DNA of 64,000 bases from Xestospongia muta. Its lineage: Eukaryota > Porifera > Demospongiae > Haplosclerida > Petrosiidae. The notes below the pieces were generated by a model. The model had not been told where the DNA came from, ran no database searches, and saw only the letters and a program-made list of their open reading frames with translations. This document shows, in pieces, positions 10,311-23,819 of this stretch (positions are counted from its first letter, which is position 1; each line of letters begins with the position of its first letter). The stretch is taken from the NCBI GenBank assembly GCA_963693285.1, contig OY848917.1, positions 15,004,192-15,068,191 of the forward strand, written 5' to 3'. The position numbers and the translations under genes were made by a program.

Positions 10311-13300
10311 AGAACATTTTAGCAAACAGCAAACACAATTATTGTGCACTGTACCATTTGATGTATGTATATATACATAGTAGTGTAGTGTTAATATAAA
10401 GCCTGGAAATATCATTTGACTGATCAGTAATATTGCTTTATTTCAATAATGCAATATGCTCACTTTTAAACCATTGCTACACAATCATCTTTTAAATAGA
10501 AAACATTTGAAACTTTGTATACAGGAAGACAACTTGTCATGCTTTGTAAATATAAAATTTTATAGTATTCTTGTTAATAATATTAATGGCTCTGTAGTAA
10601 CTGTATACATGCTAGTGTTTCTTTTAAATTTTACATTTGGTATCACCATTGTAATATATTCACACACACATATATGTACTCAAATACATTCATTATTTAT
10701 CTATGTACTTTCAAATGGCACAAAAGAAAGTTTAATTACAAAACTTACTCTTTTCCCAACTTTAGGATTATAAAAGATTTGATAGATTCTCCAATTTCTT
10801 GTAAATATTGTAGACAAAATAACTGTAATACCAATGTAGAATAACCACTTACTAATCTAATAATAAAAAAGACCAAAGTAGGAAAATGTATAAGATTTCA
10901 TATAAGTCATCTTCATCATGAAAGGGTATATTTTGTAAAAAATGTACAAGAGTATCTTGATGATGATTCTGTTGTAATCAATATTTTGGCTATTTTTGAA
11001 GACTAGGGAGTTAAAGAAGCTGTTGTCTTTAGTGCCACCATACAATGAAAGAAACCTATTAAATTGTTTGAAGTTTCATCTGATCATTCTTGCATCCAGA
11101 ACATTTGTGATAAGAATCCATAAATTGGTTGGTTGCTATGCATGTAATTTCACTTAAATTTACTGGAGTTAATTTTATTACTCAGCTTTGATTCAACCAA
11201 AGCTACCATGAATTGGTTTAAAGAACTGGTCTTTTGTTAACAGTGAGATAGTTTCCATTCTTTAGCTAATTTCAATAAAGTAATATACAACTTACTCTTA
11301 TTATGTTAGCAAAAATGTAGAGTATTTGTTATTTTCATTATACTACTATATTAATCTGAAATATACGTACCTCGCAAAATGTTGGTATAGCTTTCTGTCT
11401 AATATTAACATTCTCAATCAATGTCCCAGAATAGGATAGGGCCGTAAACAGAGCTGCAGGATACGTCAGCAAACTTCCAATAATGATAACAACATTAAAC
11501 TTAGGACTAGACGCTTTCATGTGTCTAAACAAAGAGATCATAAACATATATATGTAATGTCACTATTAATCTTAGATTGTACACTATAAATCCTAACTTT
11601 CATAATGACATTACGCCTTATTGAAAAGTATAATCAGAAAATAATTGACTATTGCTATAGATATGAATGTATGGACCCCAATGTAATTGAGAGAACAGAG
11701 TAATAGAAAGCAAGGCAACAAAACTATATTATTATGTTTAAAGCATTATCAGTCACACACATCATTATAGTGTTAATGGTGGATTAATAATTGATTTGTT
11801 ATCTTGGTCCATACAACAATAAAATGAACAATGAAAGCCAACATATATGTACACTGTAAAAATTGATTTGTTGATTTAACCAATGTATTGTTGTACAGGT
11901 TGCAGGTAGCAAACTAATATGATGTGAAAATAGACATACCACTGTTTTTATTACTAATAAATATAATATTAATAATATTAGTAATCAAAACAGTGCTATG
12001 TTTACTTTCACATCATAATTAAGTTTGCTACATATAACCTGTATAACAATATATTAGTTAAATCAACAAATCAATTTTTACAGTATATATACACTACATG
12101 CACACATGTTTACATGCAAGCATTATCATTTGCCTTATTGGGAGAACATGTGGGTTCACTGGGTTGGCTGATGTGCCTTGGGTGAGGGGTATAGGGATAT
12201 CATGTCCGAGAAAAGACAAGATCCTAACCACTGGTATCTACTAAGGATGCCTAACATATAAAAAATACAAGCACACATACCACAAAGCATGAAATATTAT
12301 AATTATAGGTCTGCCTGGCATGCAAAGTGTGCCAGGCAATAAACCATTAAGGACATCCAAAGATGCACTCTTATAATCTTAGCTAGTATATTGATGATTG
12401 TCAAAAAATGTTTATATTTTCAAATTACTTACTTGTTTGATCTCATAGCAACATTAAAAATCAGCAAGACTATAGACACAACAATACCTATAGTGACAAT
12501 AACAGCAGTTATAACAATCTCCAATACTCCTAGTTGATTGTAACATAAACAAGACTCATCATAACATGCTCCATCAGTTGGAGGTTTCCATGATACAAGT
12601 GTTCCTAATGAAATCAAAGAATGTACACATAAATCACATAAAGTGCATCTTTATTTTTATTATCTTACATACCATTTTCTCCTTTCCATCTATAAGGACA
12701 AGGATAAGAGAAGTTATTATCAGTTATATTAAACTCAGTATAATTGACAAAGACTAGAGATGATGATGACTTTGGATAAAGAGATTGACGCAATGGTTGT
12801 AGTTCTTCTAGTACACACTCTGAGTCAGATGAGTTATAATTCTTATATATTCCTATATAGCATTCCTTGTTATCTGTGTAGAATAGTATCATGTTAAGGT
12901 ATATTGTAAATTTTATTTAGCATTATGTGTTTTTATAGATTTGTGTGTCCTTTAATTCTCAGTGGCCTCATTTACTTAAAGAAATTCTTCTTACATGTAC
13001 TTTATTCATTCATGTTTGTAGCTATAGTCACATGACCTCGATCAGATTTTTAGCCCAAGAAAAAGTCACTTAGAGCATCATGATATTTTTGTCATTTTAT
13101 TGCCTTATCTATTGCTATTTTTGATACGTACGTATTAATATAATGGTTAATATCAATTATTGTATGGTTTGGTAGCTAGATATGCAGTGATTAATATATC
13201 CAACCTTGAAATTGTGTTATCATTATTTGAACCAAATTATTGTTATCATATTGCTTTGAAAAAGTATAGAAGCCCTAAAAAAAGAAAAATAAAATATAAA

Positions 13301-16300
13301 AGCTTCTTTAGCAAGAAAAAGGAACTATCAAAATAAGCTAGGGCAAATGGTTGCTATGTTAGACACAGCTGTGTTAGTATAATGAATAGTAAAGCTAGAT
13401 TATGCATGTTCTAGAATATAAAAATTGTTGTAATTAAATGAATGCAGTTAGTTATTAGACAAGTTATATTATTAAATATGTTAGTCTATGTGTGTGTTTA
13501 TTCCAAAACTGACATTTTATCTAACTTACTGAGTTTCCACAAAAAACAGATTCTTCCAATATCTCTATCATTATTTCATTTAATATGTCCTTTTTGTCAG
13601 ATAGCCAGTCTACTGGTGTTTCAAGGTATTTGCAAAATGAGTCAGTGTCAATAAATAAAGATGAATTCAGCAATTGTTCTACTGCCTTATGCCACACTGT
13701 GGCCCAAACTAGAGCAGCATCATAAGCATTGAAAGCTTGAGAATGAATCAAATATTGTTCGTCTTCTTCTGTTATATTCAGACCTCTATAAATGTATTGC
13801 TCTACTGCAAATTTGTAGATTGATTTTAATTTATCATATTGTTCCTATATAATTTGAAAAGAAACTTCATTTACCACATTGATTATCAAAATATTGAAAG
13901 CTTGAGAATGAATCAAATATTGTTTGTCCTCTTCAGTTATAACCACACGTCTATCAATATATTGGACTACTGCTGTTTTGTAGATAGCTGTTAATTTATC
14001 ATATTGTTCCTGAAGTATATATAATAATTAATAATGATTATCTCAAACTAATAGATTAACAGCAGAGTATGGAACATCTGTCTGCCAAATATAACAGTGC
14101 ATGGTAATTTATATAACCATTTTGTAAGCTTGTTATTGTATATATTACTACAGATATACCCATGTGCTTTATAATTACATAATCACAAATAATTGTTAAA
14201 TATTATATCTGAGTACTAGAAAAATAAAAAAAATAAATGTTTTTTAACAAAAGCTGTACTTATGATTCCTATTGCTATTAAATTTTTTTTTAAATATTCC
14301 AAATTATTTACAGATAATATATTAAATGCTAATTAGGCAATACTTAAATAAGTTGTATATATTATAAACAACCTGTATCGAATGTGTTTCACTTTCAAAA
14401 TGATGTAAATGGGAAGTATCAATAAAGATCATCCCTTGAATGGCTTCTTTCATTTCCTCTTCAGTACATTCACATCCACATTTATACCCTAAACAAATAA
14501 TCAGCAATGATTATAGTATAGTTATGATATGTAATACTAACTTGAATCACATGAACAGGTACGCCACCATCTGTAATCATATATACCTGGCAATATCCAA
14601 ACATGATTATGAGTAGTTAGTCCTAGTTTATAAGCCTAAATAAAGAGTAAATATAATATATCATTATGTATATTATAGTAGTGTATTATTTGATATGTTT
14701 TTTTTATATAGTGTAACATTTCATTAGTTGTTCTAGTTTGCTTAAGTTGGACTAGTTTTATTCTTGGTCCTTAAAAGTATCAATTTTAATATGTTTTAGT
14801 TTAGTCAAGTTAACTTTATTCAATCTATAAGTTTTTGATGTTTTAGTTCTAGAGCTATGACATCTTTCAGCTACAAGTGCCAAAACTAAATCTGAACTAA
14901 AATGTTGACAAATGTTATTAGAACTACTACTAATATAAACTATTTAGTGAAAACTATTGCAAAAAATATCATAACTATAAATAAATAATAGACAACAGGT
15001 TTGTTATAAGTAAACATAATTAGTTTTGCTGGAGAAGCTATGATATATATTCATAAGTTATAGTTACACTCATTTTTATAACACTTGCAAATTTAATTCA
15101 TTGATTGAAATGTGTGTCAGCAGATATTCTAAACCACTTAATTTATTTGTCAACAGTAGCACAAAATAACAAACAAAAATAGTTTAAGACCATCTATCAA
15201 ATAAATGTGGACAGAATGAAAAAGTAATTACTTTGAATTCTTAATTTTATTCATTTTTGACTCTAACTTTGAAATTTTATTTTTATACACTATTATATAC
15301 AAGCATCAACAAATAGTATATAAACAAATTCATCTTTCTTTGTAATACATGAGTTTAGTTTTTCTTCATACCATCACTCACCTTACAAAGAATCTCTCGA
15401 CTTATATTACCTCCAAAAAATCCCATAAAAATACGATAGTCATCTTTCTACAATGGAAAATGTAGTAAGAAATGTTGTTAGCTTTGATATTGTAAATCAC
15501 TGAATGACTTAAAGTTCTATATTGTTGTAATAAACACACTGTATTGAGAATACTTTACTTATCAGTAATGTAGACTCTCTGTTAAGTGCATACCTAAGTA
15601 TAAACTAAAGACATCTCAAATTAACTTTGACTGTGACATAAATTAGCATATTTTTTAATTTCCATCATAATGTATAAAATATGATCTGATTTGCAAAAGT
15701 GGACCACTTGTGTGAAAACATTTGTGACCTAATTTGTGAAAAAAATCAACTGTTAAAACATATCAAAAAGTGTTTTGTATACATACAGTTACATTATATG
15801 CATAACTATTCTATATACATGCAAAACTGTTTTTTGACATGTTTTAACAGTGACTTTTTCACAAACCAGGTCACAAATATACTGACAGAAATGATCCCTT
15901 TTTGCAAATCTGGTCACAATTGCTCCTTTTTAAGCTGAGTGCTATCTCAATTTAATATCTTTTATTGTTACAAAATTAATTAAGTCAGGAAAGGCTGCAT
16001 TATAGCTAATGACTGTTGAACAATTTTATAAATTACTATTGTGTGAGATAGGTACATTACCTTATAATCTTGGAGGAGGACAGTAGGATCATCATGAAAA
16101 GCACCGGGAAAGTTAACATCTAGTGATAAGTTTGTCTGTGCTTGTTTAGTAAACTTTTCAGCAGACTACAAATAAGAATTGTTGTGTCACATATAATACC
16201 AATTGTTATTACAATGCCTATTTAATTCTATGTTGTAGTTTTGCTTACAGCTTTATACTTCCTGTCTATAAAGCATGCCTGGCTGACGTCTCATAAGTAT

Positions 16301-19300
16301 GCATTACATGTAAATATTTGTTGCATGACTGTTTCGTTTCATCATGAGTTATCAAAGCAACAAATTACACATTCCAATTGTCAAGTTTGAAAGAGAAAGT
16401 GTGATCACCAAGTCAAGAGTTGATAAGATACATTTCAATATGAAGGCATCCCAATTTGAGAGCCATTCCCTCAATGAAAGGAAATTACTTTCAAATGATG
16501 AAGTCTTTATCTTAAGAAGCTAATACTTTAGCATGTATAGTTAATAGGGAGTGGGATCAGTTAAATACAAATTAAAGTATTGATTTTCTGCTGGATGAAT
16601 AAACACTGTTTTTGAACCACTATCTACTTTATAGTTTGGATTTATGAAAGTTATAAGCTAATAATCAAGTTACAAAGGTAAATCTTATAACCAGTTTGTC
16701 ATCATAATATATTTATATGCCTTCAAACATTGTTATAGCACACAATTGACTACATTATTTGTTTAAAGTGAAATTAGGGATGAAGTATACTTGTTTATGT
16801 TGTAAAAATTAATATTGCTAATTGGGAAGGCTTTACAGTTTAAAAAAGCACAAGCAAAATTCACTTTAAATTTCATACCTACTAATGCTATTATAATGTG
16901 TACTAATGTACTTGTAATAACAATTGGTAGTATATTGCACTTAAACTAATCTTGTTTTAATATAATATACATATTGCATATACACTTGTTATTTTCTAAT
17001 GTTATCATGTTACTGTTGTTGGTATAGTAAGGCATTATACAAAGCTAACTGTTAACAGGGGATTACAACATTTGCCGTGATTATAGTCTTGGTATGAAAC
17101 ATTCCATACTCTGCCTTCACCTTTGAGTTTTGAAGATCATCTGTAGCAACAACTGCTACTCTTCTCCAATTAAAGTCACTTAATAGTTTTAATCGTGCCA
17201 TGTTAATAGAACTTGGTTTAGTACTTGTAGCAAAGAAATACGGATATTTGTCATGATCTTCTAACAATGAGTCTGAAGCTGAATAGGACACCTACAAAAA
17301 TAAAATTGAATAATATAATTAAAATTGATGATGCTTATTGCATTATTTTAACTGATGATGCAAACAAATGATCCTTATATCAAAGAACATCATAAAGTAA
17401 ATAGGCTAAATGAAATATCAAATGATATCAAAACATTAAGCCATTGAAAGTTTATTTAACAATACAAATGCTTTGCTAGTAAAACATTTGTGCAACTGTA
17501 ACTAGTGGAATACTACAGATGTAAGATCACATTGTTAAATAGTCACCCACATGCACTCACACACTAGTGTTGTTGTTTTTTTTCTTTTTTTTAATTTTAG
17601 CTATTATAATTAGTTAATTAAAACATAACAAGACTAAACTAAAATTGTTTTGTAATAGTAAACTAAAATAACACTAATGCACACACACAAACAAGGTCAT
17701 AAAGTTTTACTTGATGTGCATTGTATTTTATTATACCTTGTAAGGTTACATAATAAGTGGAAACATAGCATGCCAACTATTAATGTTATATTTACTTCAG
17801 GTTCTATAATCAATTGATTTGGTAGGAATTCAGCCTCTTTGTTGTTGTGACAGTATGAAAGGTCTAATGTACTCTTAGTCTATATCTTTCCATTAACACA
17901 TTGATAAACATAGGAATTCAGCCTCTTTGTTGTTGTGACAGTATGAAAGGTCTAATGTACTCTTAGTCTATATCTTTCCATTAACACATTGATAAACATG
18001 CATTGCTAATAGTGGTAGATTTTCAACACATTACTTTGTTATTTGAATTTCATGTTACTCATTAGTTTTCCTAGCCCATGTTATGATGGTTAGGATTGGC
18101 AAACATAAAATGTGATATATACATATTATCATTTTCTATAGCTCTCTATAAATTAATGACTCTAACTATTTTTTATATGATCAACTAGCAAACATGATAT
18201 GGATTGTAAATTTGGTTTTGTATATGTCTATAACAGATAATACTTGTTACTATATAAATCAATATAACTATAGTATGTTTAATTTTCTTGTAACTACTTG
18301 CAAATGGTTTTGTCAGTGTATTGGCTAAATCAATCAACCAATTTATACAATATATATCACTGGAAAAAAGCATTTTCTCATTGTAATGGAGGTCATCGTT
18401 ACCGCAGTTTCATCAATATGATGTAAACCCATCCAAAGTGCTACAAGGCCAAACCTACACTGTAAAAATTGATTTGTTGATTTAATTGTTATACAGGTTG
18501 CATGTAGCAAACTTAATATAATGCGAAAGTAAACATAACACTGATTTTATTACTGATGTACTAATAGCTACATAAACAATAGTAATTAGTAATCAAAACA
18601 ATGTTATGTCTATTTTCACATCATATTAGTTTACTACCTGCAACCTGTATAACAATACATTGGTTAAATCAACAAATCAATTTTTACAGTGTAGTGTAAC
18701 TTAATACACATAAAGCCAATTAGTTGCATCTACAATGACGTTGCTTTTACTGCTACTTTGCTATTGTAACTGAATCATGTATTTAATTAAAGGTATAACC
18801 AGATACCATTTCAAATGAAACTAATTATCAGTTATTTAAGTTGAAATAGTATCTATCTCTCCCTCATAGTTTCAATTGCTATGGTTGAAATGACAAAATG
18901 CTATTTTAAGTGTATAATGTTTATAAAACTCACTTAATGAGCTTCGCAACTTGCATATATTGTACCTGTTTACTAGTCCTTTAAATTTATACATCATCAT
19001 CACATATAGAAACTAATGAATGTCGTATTTATATGTGAAACTCACATAACAATTTTATATGCTAAAATGACACAGAACTTTTATGCAGTACATAATATGC
19101 GTAATTATAGTGAAAATACAACAATTTATTAAAGTCATAGTTGTACATAGCATTTAGTGCTTTGTGGTGGCTCAAGGTAGAAGATAGGGCTCGAATATCA
19201 ATCACTTTATGCTGTCTTTCATGGAAAATACCAGAGACATTAAGGTTATTTATATAAATATCAATGGTTTTACTTTTGTAGTCACAAATACAAGTGATAC

Positions 19301-20612
19301 ATAATGATAAATATGAAATACAGATAGCGATGCCATTTCCTTTCATTACGTCCACTTTTATTGTAGTTTTATTAAGAATATTCAATTATATGACATTGTA
19401 TATGTAAGCAATTATGATAAAAATAAATAGAGGTTTGTAGATAGCACAATATTTTGATAATAGTAAGATAATGTGTATGTACATGTATATCGAAATATGT
19501 ATAGTACACTGCAAAAATGGATTGGTTGATTTTACCACTGTATTCCATAGACACAAATCCATTTTAGCTACAAATTTTAATAAAATTCATTAGTTGCAAT
19601 ATGCATCTACTGTCAGAGCATATAGATAAATTTTCTTTGTTTCCCTTTTCACATATACAATAAATATATACAAAATAACATTGTTCCTAGTATTGCATTT
19701 TAGCAGTATGTATGTATTTAACTTACTGATAATTTCTTTATAGTCATTGCTGAGATATAACTGAATATTTCAGACACATAAATATCAGGAGGTCCAATTA
19801 CTCCATGCATATGTAATGTAGGATAGTTACGATAAAGGTAAGGTAGACCAATAGTATGTGGAAGATCAGCCTGTGTCAAAGACAATAAAAATGTATTACT
19901 TTAAACCTACTGTTAATTACGACTACCAAATTTAGTTATTTTAAAACATTTAAATTTAACTTGTATTAATTTTAACAATTTCCTCAGTCACATCATCTAA
20001 CATAATTTAATTCATGAAGTAAAACTTTTAGCAGCTGCAAATTTTAGTGATTATTATATTATTTGCTAAATTTACCATAAGTGGTGTGCACAATTAATAG
20101 TAAGCTTAACATATTTAGAAAATGCTCAAAGTCTACTAAGACTACTAATGATTAATTTGTATTGTTTCAAAAAAGATACAATTTCATTTATTAGTACTGC
20201 CATATACACTCTATTTAGCAACACTTGACAATAGTCTACCTAAATATTAATTACAGATACTTACTTCATTTTCATTGAATTGAAATAGCCAGAAGCAATT
20301 ATTATAAAATAAGGGAAGATCAACTTTAAAAAGAAGATTATTATAAAATGCGCGCCTTAAAGCAACTTGTATATAAGCATCACACTCTCTTGGTGATATG
20401 AAGTTATGAATTGAACAGGGTGAATATCCCAATATACTAATAATATGAGGAGTTTTACAAGGACATGAGAATGGAGTGGTAGAAGGAGATGTTATTGTTG
20501 TTGTGGTTGGTTGCTCTCCAGAATAATCACCACTACTGTTACTAATAGACACTACAAAATCTAGTGTTGTCAGTGATAGGCTTATCTGAACAAGAATAAA
20601 CAGATGCTTCAT
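8624..20612 (-). CDS. GABA-B-like class C GPCR, copy A
   Basis: Exons: 20612-20265, 19870-19727, 17291-17121, 16165-16061, 15447-15382, 14635-14542, 14488-14373, 13844-13530, 13274-13205, 12873-12673, 12604-12433, 11524-11371, 10856-10749, 9807-9670, 9572-9240, 9191-9084, 8728-8624; 915 residues, all phases close. Residues 1-20 form a signal peptide. Exons 1-10 encode a Venus-flytrap ligand-binding module of the metabotropic GABA/glutamate type (KYPYFFATSTKPSS, then DFNWRRVAVV; later GFFGGNISREILCK and the WILPGIYDYRWW motif). Exon 11 carries TM1, exon 12 TM2, exons 12-13 TM3, exon 14 TM4, and exon 15 TM5-TM7. Exon 16 encodes a charged, heptad-like tail, as in GABA-B receptors, where tails dimerise. 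The likely role is a cell-surface G-protein-coupled receptor. The start at MKHLFIL is preferred because it opens directly into the signal peptide. The ligand is unproven: I could not map the GABA-contact residues. The last exon was found by homology with copy B. Confidence 0.88.
10274..10307. repeat. AT microsatellite in intron of receptor A
   Basis: Uninterrupted alternating AT of about 33 bp between exons 13 and 14. Confidence 0.9.
11850..12086. mobile_element. Fold-back MITE, family 1, copy 1
   Basis: The element opens with TACACTGTAAAAATTGATTT and closes with the inverted form ending TTTTTACAGTA. The inverted arms extend about 100 bp each and meet near 11965-11970, so nearly the whole 237 bp is palindromic. 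The edges fit a TA target site. It lies in the intron between exons 11 and 12 of receptor A. A second full copy lies at 18456-18693. Confidence 0.85.
12312..12338. repeat. Perfect 9-bp hairpin TGCCTGGCA/TGCCAGGCA
   Basis: Two 9-bp arms are separated by 9 nt in an intron of receptor A. Related half or full motifs occur near 44323-44349, 48003 and 48680, all inside or near receptor C introns. Confidence 0.7.
13892..14009 (-). pseudogene. Truncated duplicate of receptor exon 8 inside the intron of copy A
   Basis: Starting right after a CAG acceptor (14010-14012), this copies about the first 115 bp of exon 8 (the EQYDKL start and the YLIHSQAFN stretch), then loses homology and has no donor at the matching place. 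It sits between exon 7 and the full exon 8 (13844-13530). Its sequence is nearer to exon 8 of copy B in parts (for example the DKLTAIYK reading). If spliced in, it would disrupt the protein. Confidence 0.75.
17823..17998. repeat. Identical 88-bp tandem duplication
   Basis: The block starting TAGGAATTCAGCCTCTTTGT occurs at 17823 and again at 17911 with no difference that I can see. The equivalent intron of copy B (about 41500-41585) has one diverged unit. The duplication is therefore specific to copy A and recent. Confidence 0.9.
18456..18693. mobile_element. Fold-back MITE, family 1, copy 2
   Basis: Same ends and internal order as 11850-12086 (TACACTGTAAAAATT at the left, AATTTTTACAGTGTA at the right). 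It lies in the intron between exons 2 and 3 of receptor A. Degraded single ends of the family are visible near 18315-18355, 19504-19545 and 30940-30995. Confidence 0.85.
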
Positions 20613-20870
20613 ATTTGCTTGGATCACACACAAAAATAAATGTACTCGGCTTAGTCTCTTATGGCCATACGTACCGGAAAACTACTGGAATTTGTCAGCC
20701 CAATCAGATTGTAGTATGAAATATGAGCACGATTAAATTATGGTCATAACCTCGTTATGGACATCATAGTTCCGGTCAACCACGCCCTCTAGCGTTCTAG
20801 TCTACTTTGGTCAAATGTGACGTTTAGTGACGTTAGGTTCTAAATCGCTATCAATATGACTTTAAAGTAA
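20613..20870 (-). promoter_or_regulatory. Candidate promoter region of receptor A
   Basis: The 250 bp upstream of the chosen ATG include two TGACG half-sites at 20818-20822 and 20828-20832, the core of a cAMP response element, in a locally less AT-rich stretch. No clear TATA box can be assigned. Function is inferred from position only. Confidence 0.3.
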
Positions 20871-21789
20871 AGTTAGTGAACTTAAGTAAAGAGCTGTCAA
20901 TCAAGTCTGGCATTTTCGACCCTTCGCTAAGAAATAAAGGGTCTGGGGACAAGCGCACGGAAAATCTTGCAGGGAGCACTTTGTTCACTTACGAGCTCCT
21001 CCTTTTCACTTTACGCATATTCAACCTGACTCGGCATTTGGCAATAGTTAATAAAGTCTTGAAGCTGCTCGAAACTCTGCTCTTTAAGAAATGCGAGGAA
21101 GCGCTAGTTAGTAAAGGAAGGTCTGTGCTTCTATTTGAAAGATCACCAATGCCAGCCTTTTTGCTTTTTTCACTCTCCTAACACGTGCTCAGGTCAAAGT
21201 ATGCTCTGTCTATATGGTCACTCTGTTGAAGTTAGCAGCACATTCGTGCAGCAGCACATTCCTCAGGTACTAGATAACCACGCCTTATTAAATATTTGTG
21301 GTTTCAAGTATTTTTGATAGGGTGGAGCTGCAGTTGCTGTTTTGCTGTATACTGAAAACTTACAACAACGATCACATTGTGTGTAAGAGAAAACATTCCG
21401 TTTAGTTAATATATTATAAATGATAGCCATTTAATTCCTTTCAAAATACTTTGTTTAATAAATTGTAATAAATTACTTTTTATATTTTAAGAACAAAATT
21501 TTTAGCATGAAATTGTTAGCATAAATAATCAATAAAACTAGCACCACAGTCACTGGCCTCCAGCAAAACTTGTCCTTAATTCCTTATACTAGATTGTTTT
21601 GCAAACAAGTCTAAAAAAGTTAGATTATTATAAATATTTACATAAATTTTATTACTGAGTTGAAACAGTTAGTTCAAGTTCACCTCACAGTGACAAGTTT
21701 AATACTCTTGCATGCAAATATAAAATGATAATGGTTTGTCATATACAAAGATGACACCATCATTCAATATGATTTCTTAATATACATCA
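20871..21789. other. Unassigned stretch, CpG-richer first half
   Basis: From about 20871 to 21330 the base composition is visibly richer in G, C and CpG than the surroundings. A plus-strand frame of about 100 codons has no ATG at its start, no recognisable domain and no splice partner that I can support. The rest (21330-21789) is ordinary AT-rich sequence leading into the satellite. It may be a decayed mobile element. Confidence 0.35.
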
Positions 21790-22370
21790 TTACAACAGTT
21801 TACATTCGAAGTCATAATAACCAGCATTAAAAGGAAATGTACTAAAAAAATGAACAAATGGTCTTATTGCTGGGCGAGGAAGACACACCCACATCAAAAC
21901 AATTGACAATAGTATTTGTACTAAATTGGCACACTTGAATATCATATTGTTGTTTACATTCAAAGTCTCCATAGCCAGCAATAAGATGAAATGTACTAAA
22001 AAAGAACAAATGCTCTTATTGCTGGGCGAGGAAGACACACCCACATCAAAACAACTGACGATAGTATTTATATTAACTTGAGACACTTGAATATCATATT
22101 GTCATTTACATATGAAGTCTCCATAGCCAGCAATAAGAGGAAATGTACTAAAAAAGAACAAATGCTCTTATTGCTGGGCAAGGAAGACACACCCACATCA
22201 AAACAACTGACGATAGTATTTGTACTACCTTAACACACTTGAATATCATATTGTCATATACATAGAAGTCTCTATAGCCAGCAATAAGAGGAAATGTACT
22301 AAAAAAGAACAAATGCTCTTATTGCTGGGCGAGGAAGACACACCCACATCAAAACAATTGACGATAGCAT
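21790..22370. repeat. 153-bp satellite, block 1 (about 4 units)
   Basis: Each unit carries AGCCAGCAATAAGAG, GTACTAAAAAA, CTTATTGCTGGGCGAGGAAG, CACACCCACATCAAAAC and GAATATCATATTGTCATTTA in that order. These units are more diverged than those in the central blocks. The minus-strand open frames here are by-products of the repeat. Confidence 0.92.
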
Positions 22371-23819
22371 AGGCAAATGAGGTATTTATATTTAGGGGGC
22401 TTACACCATAACTATGTGATGAATATGCAGACATAAATGTACCTATAAGGCAGAAACTATGTTTGATATATAAAATTAACCAATAATGTATATGCATATA
22501 CATATTGTGATGATTATAATACATATGCATACATATTATAATCATCACAACAGCTGATTTTAGTGAGTTAAAATATGATAATAAACAAATCAACACTATG
22601 AACAGTATGGATAGTGTATCCTTCTTCATAGATTAGAGTATATGATGTTTACATCTAAATAAATTGAGTCTGTTTTTATATATACAATATAGAAATCAAC
22701 TGAAGTTAATGTAAGGCTAAAATAATACATTATTATATACTAGTGTATATGTGAGAGGGAGTGTACACATGTCACAACATTACTTTGTCTATTATCATAA
22801 CTACACTCATAGCAGGTTATGACAGGACATTTATCAAAACTATAGCAAAACAATCAATGACTGATGCATGCAGTGTAAGATTTCTAATGATTAACTGATT
22901 TTACACTGACTTTCCAATAAATATACAAAGGTATTGTATCATGCAATTTGAAGAATTATAATAACACTAGTGTGATCAAGGATCTCAAATCCACGGATAT
23001 TGTGAATTCAAAGAAACCAGTATAAGATATTTTCTTTACTTTAATTTAGTTTAAAATAAAGAAAAATACATAGGACAGGAAATTAGGCATGTTTAGAAAA
23101 TTGATGGTGGCCTACATCAAATACAGTAGCATATTAAATGAAAATAGCAAAATGTAAAAGTAATAATTATAATCAATTCATGTATCATTTATGGATGTGT
23201 TTAACAATCAGGATGTCCTCTTTATTATATAAGGCTACAAACCTATGTGACAAATATAACAATACTATCTTAATGTATTTGATGATGACAAAATATTACC
23301 AAATATGGTAAAGTTTATATTAATTAGATCAACAAAGAAAATCAAGGACATAAAATTGAGAAGTTATACAAGATTATGAAATGCAAATTGTAGCATAGCT
23401 TGATTCTGATAGCAACCTTCATTCATATTAATAATTAAAGATCCGTTAAGTCAAACTGTCCAATCTTGTGTTTACACACATCCTATGTATTGATACAAAT
23501 TAATTAAGAAAAGGACGAGTGTGAATGTCCCAGCCCACACAATTGTTAAAATACAAAATAGTTCTCATCATAGAAGTGTTTTTCAGTGTTTCTTGATTTC
23601 ATTGACACTCTGTGATTAGATCATTTGTATTTCCACTGACATAACAATATGTTAATATTTTTACAAACACTAGTACTCAAAAAAGCCAATGATAGTCCTC
23701 TTAATTAGGACTGTGTTATGATGAAAACAGTACTGTTGCATCATAGTTCTAATTTAACTTTCACCTCTGTTGTATATTATACATATTATATGTAGTCAGG
23801 TACTGTTATATAGTATAAT
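22371..23819. other. Unique spacer between satellite blocks 1 and 2
   Basis: This spacer begins with a 100-bp segment (GATGAATATGCAGACA and neighbours) that recurs at 25905 and 28395. It contains a perfect hairpin at 22505-22550 and otherwise AT-rich sequence with no exon that I can support. Its last 55 bp (from 23767) recur at 25713 and 28203. Confidence 0.6.
22505..22550. repeat. Perfect 16-bp inverted repeat, 14-nt loop
   Basis: TTGTGATGATTATAAT at 22505-22520 pairs exactly with ATTATAATCATCACAA at 22535-22550; the loop itself contains ATATGCAT. Confidence 0.9.

Noticed and set aside
20876..21181. Plus-strand frame of about 100 codons
   Set aside because: The frame opens with GTG, has no ATG at its start, no domain and no splice context that I can defend.
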